This document shows, one piece after another, positions 35,295 through 44,806 of a DNA stretch of 64,000 bases. The DNA is taken from the NCBI GenBank assembly GCA_938083445.1, contig CALKCP010000006.1, positions 1-64,000 of the forward strand, read 5' to 3'. Position numbers and translations under genes: made by a program. The stretch is from an uncultured Ulvibacter sp. GTDB lineage: Bacteria; Bacteroidota; Bacteroidia; Flavobacteriales; Flavobacteriaceae. The notes below the pieces were generated by a model that saw only the letters and a list, made by a program, of their open reading frames with translations, made no database searches and was not told where the DNA came from. Each line of letters opens with the position of its first letter. The stretch's first letter is position 1.

Positions 35295-36782
35295 ATGATC
35301 ATTTTTACGAAATCACTTTCTGTCTTTGTTTTTTCATTTTGTTTGTTTTTTCTATTTCCCGACAATAGTTTACTAGCGCAAGATGTGAAGCAAGTTGCCG
35401 TGGAAAATCAAAATCAAGATCCACTATCAAACTACCTTATTTTTAGAAAGAATAAAGATGAGGTGAAGTTTAATGAAGAGCATCTTCAACTATATAAAGA
35501 TCAGGCTATTCTCGCAGCTGAAAATAACAATCCACTGGTTGCAAGTATATATGCAGAGTACTATATGAAGTATTCTTCGGAAGTTGGCTTTATTGATTCG
35601 GGCCATTTTACAGAATTTAAAGAGAGTGCTGAGTTTGCGCCACTTTTTGAAAGGTATAGCCTTACCTTTTCTTGGTTGTATTTTTTTTATCTTTTTGCAT
35701 CGCTCATTGGTTTCTTCATCTTCATATTACTCTTATTGAAGAAGCAAAAAGATAGGGTCGCGACTTTCTTAATTGGGACCTTTGTATTCATAAATGCCGT
35801 CTTTATATTTCAGATATTTCTCTTTTTAACCAATTTAAAGTTTAAATCTCCACATGTTTTATATGTGTCATCCGTAACTATTTATTTGTACGGTCCACTG
35901 ATATATTTCTATTTTAAACGAATCACATTAAACTATACGTTTAAAAAATGGGATTTCATTCATCTTATGCCAACGCTGCTTATAGTAATAGTTTTTGCGC
36001 CGGTCTTTCTTCTTCCTGCCCAAGAGAAAATGAATATAATGCTCGATGTGGGTTCATTTGATCGCAGACCCTATTTGTTATTTACGGTTACAACCAAAAT
36101 ACTTTCTTTGGTATTTTATGGATCGCTATTACTTCGTTTGTATATAAAGAGTAAGAAGAGAATTCAACTATTTACTTCCGTACTTCAAACTTGGTTACGA
36201 AATATGGTTTTGTTTGTAGAATTTTATGTCGTTTGCTATATTGTATATGGCGTCCTAATAATGCAAGTTCATCCAAATTACAACCTCTTATTTCATCTCC
36301 AAGTCGCTGTAATTGCCGCAATGGTTTTATATATGGGTTATAATTCATACTTAAGACCAAATATGTTTGCAAACGAACGAAAGGAGCTCAAGATTTCCAA
36401 GGAAAAATACAAGAAATCGAGCTTAACGCCCAACTTTTCCGAAGAGTTGAAAGAGAAACTCCTTTTTCTAATGGAAACAGAGAGGGTCTACAGGAAAAGT
36501 ACTATTAATTTAGATTACTTGGCCGAGAAATTAGATACAACAAGACATAATGCTTCTCAAGTAATAAATGAAAACTTTAACGTGAGCTTTTTCGAATTGA
36601 TAAATAGATACCGTATCGAAGAAACGATAGAGATACTCAAGAACGACACAGAAAAAAGCATGAACATTATTGAAGTTGCCTATGAAGTTGGTTTTAATAA
36701 TAAAGTTTCATTTAACAAATCTTTTAAGAAACACCTTTCACAGACCCCGTCAGAGTATATTAAGACATTACGGTCTTTATAA
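35295..36782 (+). CDS. Membrane-bound AraC/XylS-type transcriptional regulator
   Basis: A 495-residue protein. An N-terminal signal/TM segment (about 7-28) and a periplasmic helical region (about 40-120) precede seven or eight membrane helices (about 125-350). A cytoplasmic C-terminal AraC HTH pair (about 390-490) ends with AYEVGFNNKVSFNKSFKKHLSQTPSEYIKTL, the AraC signature. This architecture is common in Flavobacteriia. It lies directly before, and on the same strand as, susC, so it is the likely regulator of that locus. Copies of TATTATCGGG flank it. Confidence 0.87.
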   Translation: MIIFTKSLSVFVFSFCLFFLFPDNSLLAQDVKQVAVENQNQDPLSNYLIFRKNKDEVKFNEEHLQLYKDQAILAAENNNPLVASIYAEYYMKYSSEVGFIDSGHFTEFKESAEFAPLFERYSLTFSWLYFFYLFASLIGFFIFILLLLKKQKDRVATFLIGTFVFINAVFIFQIFLFLTNLKFKSPHVLYVSSVTIYLYGPLIYFYFKRITLNYTFKKWDFIHLMPTLLIVIVFAPVFLLPAQEKMNIMLDVGSFDRRPYLLFTVTTKILSLVFYGSLLLRLYIKSKKRIQLFTSVLQTWLRNMVLFVEFYVVCYIVYGVLIMQVHPNYNLLFHLQVAVIAAMVLYMGYNSYLRPNMFANERKELKISKEKYKKSSLTPNFSEELKEKLLFLMETERVYRKSTINLDYLAEKLDTTRHNASQVINENFNVSFFELINRYRIEETIEILKNDTEKSMNIIEVAYEVGFNNKVSFNKSFKKHLSQTPSEYIKTLRSL

Positions 36783-36809
36783 AATATTAAATAACAGGAT
36801 AAGGTTAAT

Positions 36810-36819
36810 TATTATCGGG
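36810..36819 (+). repeat. Intergenic decamer TATTATCGGG, copy B
   Basis: Second copy, 27 bases after the AraC-type gene stop and 141 bases before susC. The following bases (CTTTTCTTA) differ from copies A and C. Confidence 0.45.
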
Positions 36820-36959
36820 CTTTTCTTATCTTGGAGAAATAAGTGGCATCTTTATGTTACTAGTTGTCATATTAATTGTTAGGTTAGGATACGATTTTAT
36901 ATCTAGCTTTGATTCTTTTAAGATGTATGTTTTTGTTAAATGCTAATTAAATTTTTTTT

Positions 36960-39900
36960 ATGAAAAGAAACTACTTTTATTGTTTAGTACTCTTGTTATT
37001 TAATATGACGGTTGTGCTCGCTCAGGAAAAAACGGTGTCAGGTACCGTAACCGATGATTATGGTTTACCCTTACCCGGTGCTAACGTCATTATAGAGAAT
37101 ACCGATACTGGAACTCAATCCGATTTCGATGGTAATTATTCTATAAGCATTGAAACTGGTAAGTCGCTAATATTTAGCTACGTAGGCTTCGAAACTCAGG
37201 TTGTAAAAGTCGATGAGTCAAATGTTATAAATGTTTTAATGAAAGCAGGGTCCTTACTTGACCAAGTTGTAATTACTGGATATTCCACTCGGAATAAAAC
37301 GGTTCAAACCTCTTCTGTTGTATCTATTTCTGCCAGTGAAATATCACAATTAGCGCCAACAACAAGCGTAGACAACCTTTTACAAGGAAAGGCTGCTGGG
37401 GTCCAAGTTACATCGGCAAATGGAAAGCCTGGTCAAGGAGCTTTTGTTCGTATTAGAGGTACGGGCTCCTTAAGTGCTGGTGCATCTTCACCCTTATACA
37501 TTATTGACGGTGCTCCTCTTCGGGAAGAAGATTTAGGAGCCATTGCCACAGAGGATATTGAAAATATTACAATACTCAAGGACGCCGCAACGACAGCTCG
37601 TTATGGTTCTCGGGGCGCAAATGGAGTTGTGGTGATAACGACCAAAAAGGGAAATAGAAATAAAGAGGCGATTATTCGCTATAGTACAAGATATGGCGTA
37701 ACAAGCAGGATTAATCCTAACTTTACTATGATGAATATTTCTGAGAAGTTTCAATATGAAGCTGAGATGTATTCTCTGGGGGTTGGTCAGGCTTCAAATA
37801 ATCCCGGTGTAACGACCGATCCGGGATCCGATGAACGAAATTTTCTATTAAGAAATGCAACCGATTGGGAGGACCTAATACTGAAAGAAGGTGTTATTGA
37901 GAACAATAATGTGTCGATTTCAGGTGGTTCAGAGAAAATGGATTACTTCTTCGCTGTTGGTCATGTTAAGAACACTGGGATTATAGATCAATTAAATGGT
38001 TTTGAAAGACTTAATACCAGGCTGAATGTTAATTTTGATGCTAAAGACTGGCTTACCGTTGGTGTTAATGTTGGGTATTCTCGTTCACTTAGTGACGAAC
38101 CTAGAGATAGAAACAATGTTCAAAATCCGTTTAGGGCGATGTATGACTACAATCCCTGGGAAACTGAATTTGTATTAGATGAAGATGGAAATGTCACTTT
38201 AGATGCAAATGGAAATCCCATTTATAGTCCAACACTTTCAACTTTTAATGTAAGAGGGGCCTTATTAAGTGAACCTAATAAGGAGATTGATAATCTTACC
38301 CTTGGATCGGTAGATGCTTTGGTTAAATTCTCCAAAAATTTAAGTTACGGATTTAATACTTCGATAAGTCATTTAAATAGAAGAGAAGAGTCTTACTCAA
38401 AACCGGGAGGTATTCTGGACAATCTTATTGGGGATGCAGATAATCCAGGAAATAAATTTGACACGGGAGACCAAAGATTAGACATGACTATAAGTAATAG
38501 GTTAAATTATAATTTAAGGAAGAACAATCATAATCTGAATGCATTGGCCTTGTTTGAGTATAACTTTAATGAGTTTAATCGATACTTTGTAAGAAGTATT
38601 GGATTTCCATCAGCTTTGTTAACAACGCAGTCTAATGCTGCTAAAGTTACTAATGGTAGCACAAACAGAACGAGATTGGCTCTTATATCGTACGGAGGCT
38701 TTTTAGATTATGATTTTAGTGAAAAATACTTGGTATCTGCCTCAATAAGACGTGATGGGTCATCTAATTTTGGTGAGCAAGTTCAATGGGGTACTTTTTG
38801 GAGTGGTAGTGTAGGATGGAATATTGCAAAAGAAAAATTCTTTAAAGTAGATGCAGTGAATGATTTTAAAATACGTGCCGCTTATGGAACGGTTGGTAAC
38901 CGAAATGGTATTACTAGATATGCCGCACAGGATAATGTAGCATTTAATTCATATCCTGGAGGTTCGGCAACAATTCCATCTAATATTGGAAACCCGGAAT
39001 TAAAATGGGAGACAACCACGACGGCTAATGTTGGTTTAGAGGTTAATTTGTTCAATAGAAGATTAAGAGGAGTATTTGACTACTTTGATAGAAATACAAC
39101 AGATCTATTATTCCAAATTCCGCGAGCAGATGAATCGGGAGTAGGATTTGTATTTGGAAATCTTGGTGAAATAAATAACAGTGGATTTGAGATTTCACTT
39201 CAAGGCGATATCGTTAGAAACGATAAACTAACCTGGACCATGGGAGGAAATATATTGCTATTAGAAAACTCTAAAATAGTTTCGTTGCCGGATGGCGAGG
39301 ATGTTGATGCTTCTAATACTTACAATATTCGATTTCGAGAAGGTGTAAAAATTAACGAGCATTTTTTAATTCGGTATGCAGGAGTTGATCCTGATACTGG
39401 TAGACCGATGTATTTAGGAGCAGATGATGTTGCTTACTTTGTTGAAGATCTTCCAGAAGATGACAACCAAAATAGAGTTTTCCAAGGTAAATCAACGATA
39501 GCCGATAGGGAAGGTGGTTTCTTTAATAATATTGTTTACAAAGGCTTTGGACTTCGCACGGATTTTGTATTTAAATATGGAAACTGGATTAATAACTTTG
39601 TAAAAAGTAATTTAATTTCAGATGGTTTGAATGTGGATAGCAACCAAGCGGTTGCCGCGTTCAACTATTGGCAACAAGCTGGAGACACAGGAGTGGAACC
39701 AAGCCCTATATATAGACTTGATGAGGGTGCACTTGCTGCTGGTTCAGATAGGTTTCTTGAAAGAGGTGATTATATTCGTATGAGAAGTATAACGTTATCT
39801 TATACATTTCCGAAGAGTATTACAAAAAACTGGCCAGTTAGTTCACTACGCATATACGGTCAAGGACAAAATTTAATCACTTTCACGAGGTTTTTTGGCG

Positions 39901-40028
39901 ATCCTGAGGTAGGATTGTCATCGGGTGAAACAATTAGTTTTGGAAATGCCGTGGCTCCTGGAGAAGCGACATTATATAGTTATCCTAATACGAAGTCGAT
40001 TCAGTTCGGTATAGACGTAAGTTTCTAA
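36960..40028 (+). CDS. SusC/RagA family TonB-linked outer-membrane protein
   Basis: A 1022-residue TonB-dependent importer. Signal peptide 1-21; a carboxypeptidase-like regulatory domain (about 24-98: VSGTVTDDYGLPLPGANVIIENT, DGNYSI, FSYVGFETQ); a plug (about 105-225) with GKAAGVQVTSANGKPGQGAFVRIRGTGSL, YIIDGAP and the SusC/RagA signature TARYGSRGANGVVVITTKKG; then the 22-strand barrel to the aromatic C-terminal Phe. It forms a lidded complex with the following SusD and imports glycans or peptides. No polysaccharide-degrading enzyme is beside it, so the substrate is unknown. Confidence 0.95.
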   Translation: MKRNYFYCLVLLLFNMTVVLAQEKTVSGTVTDDYGLPLPGANVIIENTDTGTQSDFDGNYSISIETGKSLIFSYVGFETQVVKVDESNVINVLMKAGSLLDQVVITGYSTRNKTVQTSSVVSISASEISQLAPTTSVDNLLQGKAAGVQVTSANGKPGQGAFVRIRGTGSLSAGASSPLYIIDGAPLREEDLGAIATEDIENITILKDAATTARYGSRGANGVVVITTKKGNRNKEAIIRYSTRYGVTSRINPNFTMMNISEKFQYEAEMYSLGVGQASNNPGVTTDPGSDERNFLLRNATDWEDLILKEGVIENNNVSISGGSEKMDYFFAVGHVKNTGIIDQLNGFERLNTRLNVNFDAKDWLTVGVNVGYSRSLSDEPRDRNNVQNPFRAMYDYNPWETEFVLDEDGNVTLDANGNPIYSPTLSTFNVRGALLSEPNKEIDNLTLGSVDALVKFSKNLSYGFNTSISHLNRREESYSKPGGILDNLIGDADNPGNKFDTGDQRLDMTISNRLNYNLRKNNHNLNALALFEYNFNEFNRYFVRSIGFPSALLTTQSNAAKVTNGSTNRTRLALISYGGFLDYDFSEKYLVSASIRRDGSSNFGEQVQWGTFWSGSVGWNIAKEKFFKVDAVNDFKIRAAYGTVGNRNGITRYAAQDNVAFNSYPGGSATIPSNIGNPELKWETTTTANVGLEVNLFNRRLRGVFDYFDRNTTDLLFQIPRADESGVGFVFGNLGEINNSGFEISLQGDIVRNDKLTWTMGGNILLLENSKIVSLPDGEDVDASNTYNIRFREGVKINEHFLIRYAGVDPDTGRPMYLGADDVAYFVEDLPEDDNQNRVFQGKSTIADREGGFFNNIVYKGFGLRTDFVFKYGNWINNFVKSNLISDGLNVDSNQAVAAFNYWQQAGDTGVEPSPIYRLDEGALAAGSDRFLERGDYIRMRSITLSYTFPKSITKNWPVSSLRIYGQGQNLITFTRFFGDPEVGLSSGETISFGNAVAPGEATLYSYPNTKSIQFGIDVSF

Positions 40029-40044
40029 TTTAAAAAAGATAAAA

Positions 40045-41484
40045 ATGAAGAATTTAATATATAAAATTTTAGTTATTGTTTTTATTGCAGGGGTCTTCAA
40101 CTCGTGTTCTGAAAATTTGGACCAATTACCCTTTGACGAATTTGCCACCGAGAATGCGTTCGTGACTGCGGCAGATTTTGAAAACGGAATTAGAGGTGTT
40201 TACAGTAATCTAACGGCTGGAGGATATTTTGGCAGTAGCGATGGCGGATCTATGTTAACAATTGGAGATGTTGCAAGTGATAATGTGACTATTTCTGCTA
40301 GTGGACGAAATACGAAGAATATAATGCACAATTTTAGATATTCTCCAAGTAGCGGTAATAGTTTGGCTAACTTATATGGAGATGCATACTCACTAATTTA
40401 TAGAGCAAATCAAGTCTTATTCTATGCTCAAGATTTTGCTGGTGAAAGTAAACAAAACATTGTGGCCGAAGCCAAAGCCCTGCGTGCAATGGCTCATTTT
40501 GATTTGGTAAAATCTTTTGGTAAGATACCAACCCAAGCTAGTGATGCAAATGCTAGCCTTGGAGTTGCCTATGTTGTAACTTTTGATCCCAATATTGAAC
40601 CTGCTAGAGAAACTGTTGGAGAGGTTTATGATAAAATAATCACCGATCTTCGGGATGCGGCCTTAGATATCAATGGGTCAAATGCTGTTGGAAGGCTTAA
40701 CAAAGACGCTGTAAATTTGTTGCTTTCTCGCGTCTACCTTTACATGGGACAATGGCAAAATGCACTTGATGCTGCAAACGCAGTAACAACAGCTGTTGCA
40801 TCTCGTGATGATATTGTAGGAGTTTGGGAAGATTCTTCACAGGCAGGTTTGTTGTTTAATATTCCAAATAACGTTGGGGTATTGGGCAATAACATTGGAG
40901 TAGCTTGGAGTCAAGGTGGTATGACATCAATAATTCCAGAATACGTTGTCTCTTTCGATTTATACAATCAATTCGCAGCTGACGACATTCGAAAGGAAGC
41001 TTATACTATGGAAGCAGCTAATAACGGCATGGGACTTTCTTTTAATGCTATTAAGAAATTGTTTGGTCGTGCGGGTCAGTTTAACGGTTTGGTTGATTAT
41101 AAAATCTTCCGTGCTGCTGAGGCTAAATTAAACAAAGCAGAAGCGCTGTTTAACTTGGGTCAGGAAACTCCGGCAAGAGCGGCCTTGGATGAGGTTAGAA
41201 CAAAAAGATATTTAACAGCTCCAAGCGGTGAAGTAGGAAATGCTTTACGTGATGCCATTAGACAAGAAAGAAGATTAGAATTTGCGTTTGAGTATCAACG
41301 TTTTTATGATCTGAAAAGATGGGGTCTTGGAGTGCAAAGAACTAGTGCGGGTGATTTGGCTGATGGTAGTGGAACACCAAGTGAAGTTTTATCATTATCT
41401 GAGGGGAATTTTAAATTCCAAATGCCTATCTCTCAGGGTACTTTGGATCAAAACCCTAATGCAGTTCAAAACCCAGGTTATTAA
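40045..41484 (+). CDS. SusD/RagB family nutrient-binding outer-membrane lipoprotein
   Basis: A 479-residue lipoprotein with Cys21 acceptor (GVFNSC). The helical TPR-like core has EAKALRAMAHFDLVKSFG and KAEALFNLGQ segments, and the C-terminus has DAIRQERRLEFAFEYQRFYDLKRWG and ISQGTLDQNPNAVQNPGY, all standard for SusD/RagB. It acts as the hinged lid on the SusC partner encoded 17 bases upstream. The pair is followed by a small lipoprotein and a terminator. Confidence 0.95.
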   Translation: MKNLIYKILVIVFIAGVFNSCSENLDQLPFDEFATENAFVTAADFENGIRGVYSNLTAGGYFGSSDGGSMLTIGDVASDNVTISASGRNTKNIMHNFRYSPSSGNSLANLYGDAYSLIYRANQVLFYAQDFAGESKQNIVAEAKALRAMAHFDLVKSFGKIPTQASDANASLGVAYVVTFDPNIEPARETVGEVYDKIITDLRDAALDINGSNAVGRLNKDAVNLLLSRVYLYMGQWQNALDAANAVTTAVASRDDIVGVWEDSSQAGLLFNIPNNVGVLGNNIGVAWSQGGMTSIIPEYVVSFDLYNQFAADDIRKEAYTMEAANNGMGLSFNAIKKLFGRAGQFNGLVDYKIFRAAEAKLNKAEALFNLGQETPARAALDEVRTKRYLTAPSGEVGNALRDAIRQERRLEFAFEYQRFYDLKRWGLGVQRTSAGDLADGSGTPSEVLSLSEGNFKFQMPISQGTLDQNPNAVQNPGY

Positions 41485-41502
41485 TTTTTAATACTAAAAC
41501 AG

Positions 41503-41934
41503 ATGAAAAAAACACATATCATACTCACAATATTTTTAACAGCTTTGTTGGTCACGTCTTGTGAAACCTACGACGATTATGCTGAAAGACCTGTAGTTGC
41601 TGGATTTAATCTGGGGAATGTCTTGGAATTGCCGTTGTCAAATAACTTACCAGTTATAAATTTCAACATACCTTATTTTATTTCTGAAGCTTCTCCTTCA
41701 GACAGAACATTTCAAATAATTGTGGTTGCAGACCAAACGTCGGCTCCTTCAAGCAGTTATTCTTTTGATTCAACCATTATGATTCCGGCCAATGAACGTT
41801 CTGGTTCATTAGCTTTTACTGCCCTAAACATTGATTTGACAACAGAATTTCAACCCTTAGTATTGGCTTTTGAAAGCACTGACGGAATTATTGGAGGAGA
41901 TGTTGCAAGAATTGCTCTGAAGACCAATAATTAA
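41503..41934 (+). CDS. Small lipoprotein of the SusCD operon
   Basis: A 143-residue protein with a lipobox ending in Cys20 (LLVTSC). The mature part has an Ig/Calx-beta-like rhythm: PVINFNIPYFISEASPSDRTFQIIVV then SYSFDSTIMIPANERSGSLAFTALNID. From memory, short lipoproteins of this build often follow SusCD pairs in Bacteroidota and may be surface ligand-binding or accessory subunits. It starts 19 bases after susD and is the last gene before the terminator at 41959. The role is inferred from position. Confidence 0.75.
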   Translation: MKKTHIILTIFLTALLVTSCETYDDYAERPVVAGFNLGNVLELPLSNNLPVINFNIPYFISEASPSDRTFQIIVVADQTSAPSSSYSFDSTIMIPANERSGSLAFTALNIDLTTEFQPLVLAFESTDGIIGGDVARIALKTNN

Positions 41935-41958
41935 TCTAAATGAGTATTTTTTTATTAG

Positions 41959-41987
41959 AGACCGCCTAAACTGGCGGTCTTTTTTTT
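41959..41987 (+). terminator. Intrinsic terminator of the SusCD operon
   Basis: AGACCGCC (41959-41966) pairs perfectly with GGCGGTCT (41973-41980), six-base loop, then a run of Ts to 41987. It touches the stop codon of the convergent DUF1853 gene. Confidence 0.9.
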
Positions 41988-42801
41988 ACCACCAAACAAC
42001 GAAAAATTGTACTGTCTGGGAACCTACCTTTTTATATACCAAAACACTTTGATTGTTCTCTATTTGGGTCTTTAGTATGGTTTTTACGTCAGAAAAGCCA
42101 AACCACTCTTGTATGTGCTCGGTGGGAAGTAACCATTCTTTTTTCTTCGGAACGGCATAAAGGGCTGTTTTCTCCTCACAAATAAATTCGGAATATGGAA
42201 GCCAATATCCCACCATACACGCTTGATAATTTTTTGAAAATTCATGGCGACTTGTGCCCTTCCTTAAAAATAGAAACGCCTTCAAGCAGAGTTGCTGTTT
42301 TATGGTATTTACATCCATTTGAAGCTCCTTTAAGATGCCTTGTGTTTCCTTTCGTCTAATTAAGGGGAATTGTTTCAGTTTCAGTTTGTCTAACTTCTTT
42401 TTTAAACGATCCTTTCGATTAGGGCCAATCCACTTATTTGTTATTGGCTCGTCCGAGTTTGAGTCAAACAAGTAAAATTTGCAAGCTAGTTCGACATGAA
42501 GTGTTGCTTTTGTTTTTGAATCAAAAACTAAATAGTCAAGTTCGCCTATGGTTTCAGCAGCGCCATTTATTTGAATATTGGAAGCAATCAAGTTATAGCG
42601 TTTAGAATGCTTTAGATAATAGGCGAAGCAGTATTCAGCTTGCTTGCCAATAATGATGTTATAAGGAAAAGTAAAGGGCTCTTTAGGAGTTGTTTTAAAA
42701 GGAGAAATTTGAAAAGGGATAAAGCTATATTCGTCCGAAGAAATAACAAAATCCGGAGCTTTTAAAAAATTATCGAGTAGTTTGATCGCAGGAATAATCA
42801 C
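41986..42801 (-). CDS. DUF1853 family protein
   Basis: A 271-residue cytoplasmic protein matching DUF1853. GKQAEYCFAYYLKHSKRY, then GELDYLVFDSKTKATLHVELACKFYLFD and KLKLKQFPLIRR are the recognisable parts. The ELD with a downstream HVELACKF strand resembles a PD-(D/E)xK nuclease core, but that is my inference and not established for this family. The start codon overlaps the stop of the upstream DUF1801 gene by four bases (ATGA), so the two are translationally coupled. Confidence 0.8.
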   Translation of the reverse strand: MIIPAIKLLDNFLKAPDFVISSDEYSFIPFQISPFKTTPKEPFTFPYNIIIGKQAEYCFAYYLKHSKRYNLIASNIQINGAAETIGELDYLVFDSKTKATLHVELACKFYLFDSNSDEPITNKWIGPNRKDRLKKKLDKLKLKQFPLIRRKETQGILKELQMDVNTIKQQLCLKAFLFLRKGTSRHEFSKNYQACMVGYWLPYSEFICEEKTALYAVPKKKEWLLPTEHIQEWFGFSDVKTILKTQIENNQSVLVYKKVGSQTVQFFVVWW

Positions 42802-43253
42802 TTTTTAAACACACTTTCATAACGTTGAATCCAGTCTTGTACCGTAAGTTTTGAAACCAATTCACCTAAAAGATCAAAAGGGATTTTTTCTGGATTTTTA
42901 AATCGAATACAACTTTTGCCCATATCTAATTTTCCAGGGACATGCTTTGGAAACTCTGTGGTAAACCATTCTAAAAGTTTGGGATCGCTGTAAATACCCA
43001 TATGATAAAATCCGATGTGATTTTTTTGGGACGCGAGGTTCATAAATGGCAGTGGTTTTTTGGGGTCACAATGATATCCATCTGGGTAGATGGAATGAGG
43101 AACTACATATCCCAGCATGCCATAATTGATGCATTCTTCAAATCCTTCTGGAAGATTGTTTAATATGACCTTACGAAGTCTTTGAACAGCTGTTTTTCGT
43201 TCCTCAGGAAGGCTGTTAATGTATTGGTCGGGAGTACTAGCCTCAGATTGCAT
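42798..43253 (-). CDS. DUF1801 domain protein
   Basis: A 151-residue protein starting at ATG 43253 (a TTG at 43265 would add four residues). The YdhG/DUF1801 core is visible: TPDQYINSLPEERKTAVQRLRKVI, NYGMLGYVVPHS, NLASQKNHIGFYHMG and MGKSCIRFKNPEKIPFDLLGELV. The fold is frataxin-like, and the family function is not settled. It overlaps DUF1853 by the ATGA tetranucleotide. It is divergent from the MATE gene, whose longer possible frame would overlap this coding region. Confidence 0.85.
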   Translation of the reverse strand: MQSEASTPDQYINSLPEERKTAVQRLRKVILNNLPEGFEECINYGMLGYVVPHSIYPDGYHCDPKKPLPFMNLASQKNHIGFYHMGIYSDPKLLEWFTTEFPKHVPGKLDMGKSCIRFKNPEKIPFDLLGELVSKLTVQDWIQRYESVFKK

Positions 43254-43340
43254 ATAACCTATCAATTAGCTCAGAAATATACAAAAGTTTTAACTTCTTT
43301 GTTTGATTGGTTTTTTACCTTCGTATTTAAAATTTATATT

Positions 43341-44714
43341 TTGTTTTCCGATTACACCAAAGAATTTAAGACCAACCTATCTTTAGCGGCTCCAGTGATG
43401 CTCGGTCTGCTAGGGCATACCTTGGTGGCTATGGTGGATAACATTATGGTAGGTCAATTAGGTACGGCTCAGTTGGCGGCAGTATCCTTAGGTAATAGTT
43501 TTATGTTTATCGCGATGTCTCTTGGCATTGGCTTTTCAACTGCTATAACGCCTTTAGTTGCTGAAGCTGATAGCGAAGGAAATTTCAAGGCTGGAAAATC
43601 GTCATTTAAGCATGGACTGTTTTTATGCACTGGTTTAGGGATTTCACTTTTTTTACTGGTTTTGTTTGCCAAACCCCTCATGTATGCGATGGAACAACCT
43701 ATTGAGGTTGTAGAATTAGCGATGCCATATTTGACTTTGGTGGCGGCGTCTTTAGTTCCTTTAATTATCTTTCAAGCATTTAAGCAATTTAGCGATGGCC
43801 TGTCCATGACCAGATACCCTATGTATGCTACTATTGCTGCTAATGGCATTAATGTTTTACTTAATTATATTTTTATCTTCGGAAAATTTGGGGCCCCGGA
43901 ATTAGGCATTGTTGGCGCTGCAATAGGTACATTAGTTTCTCGCATGGTGATGGTTATTTATTTATGGTTCATGCTCGCAAGACATCAAAAATCGAAGCCT
44001 TTTGTTGTAAATATAAAATTTTTCACACTTAGCAAATCTATGTTGATGAAGCTTGTTAATTTAGGGTTTCCTTCCGCTTTGCAAATGTTTTTTGAAGTAG
44101 CCGTTTTTACTGCGGCCATATGGTTGTCTGGGATTTTAGGGAAAAACCCTCAGGCTGCAAATCAGATTGCCTTAAACCTCTCTTCTATGACTTTCATGAT
44201 TGCTATGGGTTTTGGAGTAGTGGCAATGATTCGGGTTGGAAACCAAAAAGGGCTGCAACAATTTACAGAATTAAGAAGGATTGCCTTTTCAATTATTTTA
44301 CAAACGAGTATGTTGGCAGCCATTTTTGGGGTACTTTTTATTGTATTCAATGGATTCCTGCCGAAGTTGTACTTAGACTTAAATGATACCGAGAATCTCG
44401 CAGATAATCTTGAGGTAATTTCTTTAGCATCGAACTTATTAATTATTGCGGCAGTGTTTCAAATATCTGATGCCATACAGGTGGTAACAATAGCAGCTTT
44501 GCGTGGAATGCAAGACGTTAAAGTGCCAACGTTTCTTGCCTTTATTGCCTATTGGGTTATTGGCCTCCCCGTTTCTTATTATTTAAGTATGCATAGTGAT
44601 TATGGTAGTTCAGGTATCTGGATTGGATTATTAGCAGGACTTACAGCTTCTGCAATTATGTGTTTTATACGTTTTAACAAACTTTCCAAAAAATTAGTTT
44701 TAAGAAACCAGTAG
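43341..44714 (+). CDS. MATE family efflux transporter (NorM-like)
   Basis: A 457-residue, twelve-helix inner-membrane antiporter exporting cationic drugs or metabolites using Na+ or H+. APVMLGLLGHTLVAMVDNIMVGQLGTAQLAAVSLGNS at the N-terminus and the repeated second half (GFPSALQMFFEVAVFTAAIWLSGILG) are standard. The conserved N-terminus begins at a TTG (43341), with FSDYTKEFKTNLSLAAP following. No ATG gives a plausible start without extending antisense through the DUF1801 gene. TACCTTCG at 43313-43320 could be a promoter. Confidence 0.88.
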   Translation: MFSDYTKEFKTNLSLAAPVMLGLLGHTLVAMVDNIMVGQLGTAQLAAVSLGNSFMFIAMSLGIGFSTAITPLVAEADSEGNFKAGKSSFKHGLFLCTGLGISLFLLVLFAKPLMYAMEQPIEVVELAMPYLTLVAASLVPLIIFQAFKQFSDGLSMTRYPMYATIAANGINVLLNYIFIFGKFGAPELGIVGAAIGTLVSRMVMVIYLWFMLARHQKSKPFVVNIKFFTLSKSMLMKLVNLGFPSALQMFFEVAVFTAAIWLSGILGKNPQAANQIALNLSSMTFMIAMGFGVVAMIRVGNQKGLQQFTELRRIAFSIILQTSMLAAIFGVLFIVFNGFLPKLYLDLNDTENLADNLEVISLASNLLIIAAVFQISDAIQVVTIAALRGMQDVKVPTFLAFIAYWVIGLPVSYYLSMHSDYGSSGIWIGLLAGLTASAIMCFIRFNKLSKKLVLRNQ

Positions 44715-44796
44715 TAATAACTATTCATCGCATTACTTCCGTTTTTTATTATTTTTAGCCACCTAAAACTTTGGGTTAACCGTTTCAAGAGTAAAT

Positions 44797-44806
44797 TATT
44801 ATCGGG
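44797..44806 (+). repeat. Intergenic decamer TATTATCGGG, copy C
   Basis: Third copy. Followed by AGTTCCCGAT, it makes ATCGGGA/TCCCGAT (44801-44807 and 44810-44816), a perfect 7-bp inverted repeat. Copies A and C agree at most positions over about 24 bases. Confidence 0.5.

Noticed and set aside
43182-43340. Longer N-terminus of the MATE transporter
   Set aside because: It is antisense to the DUF1801 coding region, and MATE homology begins around 43341.
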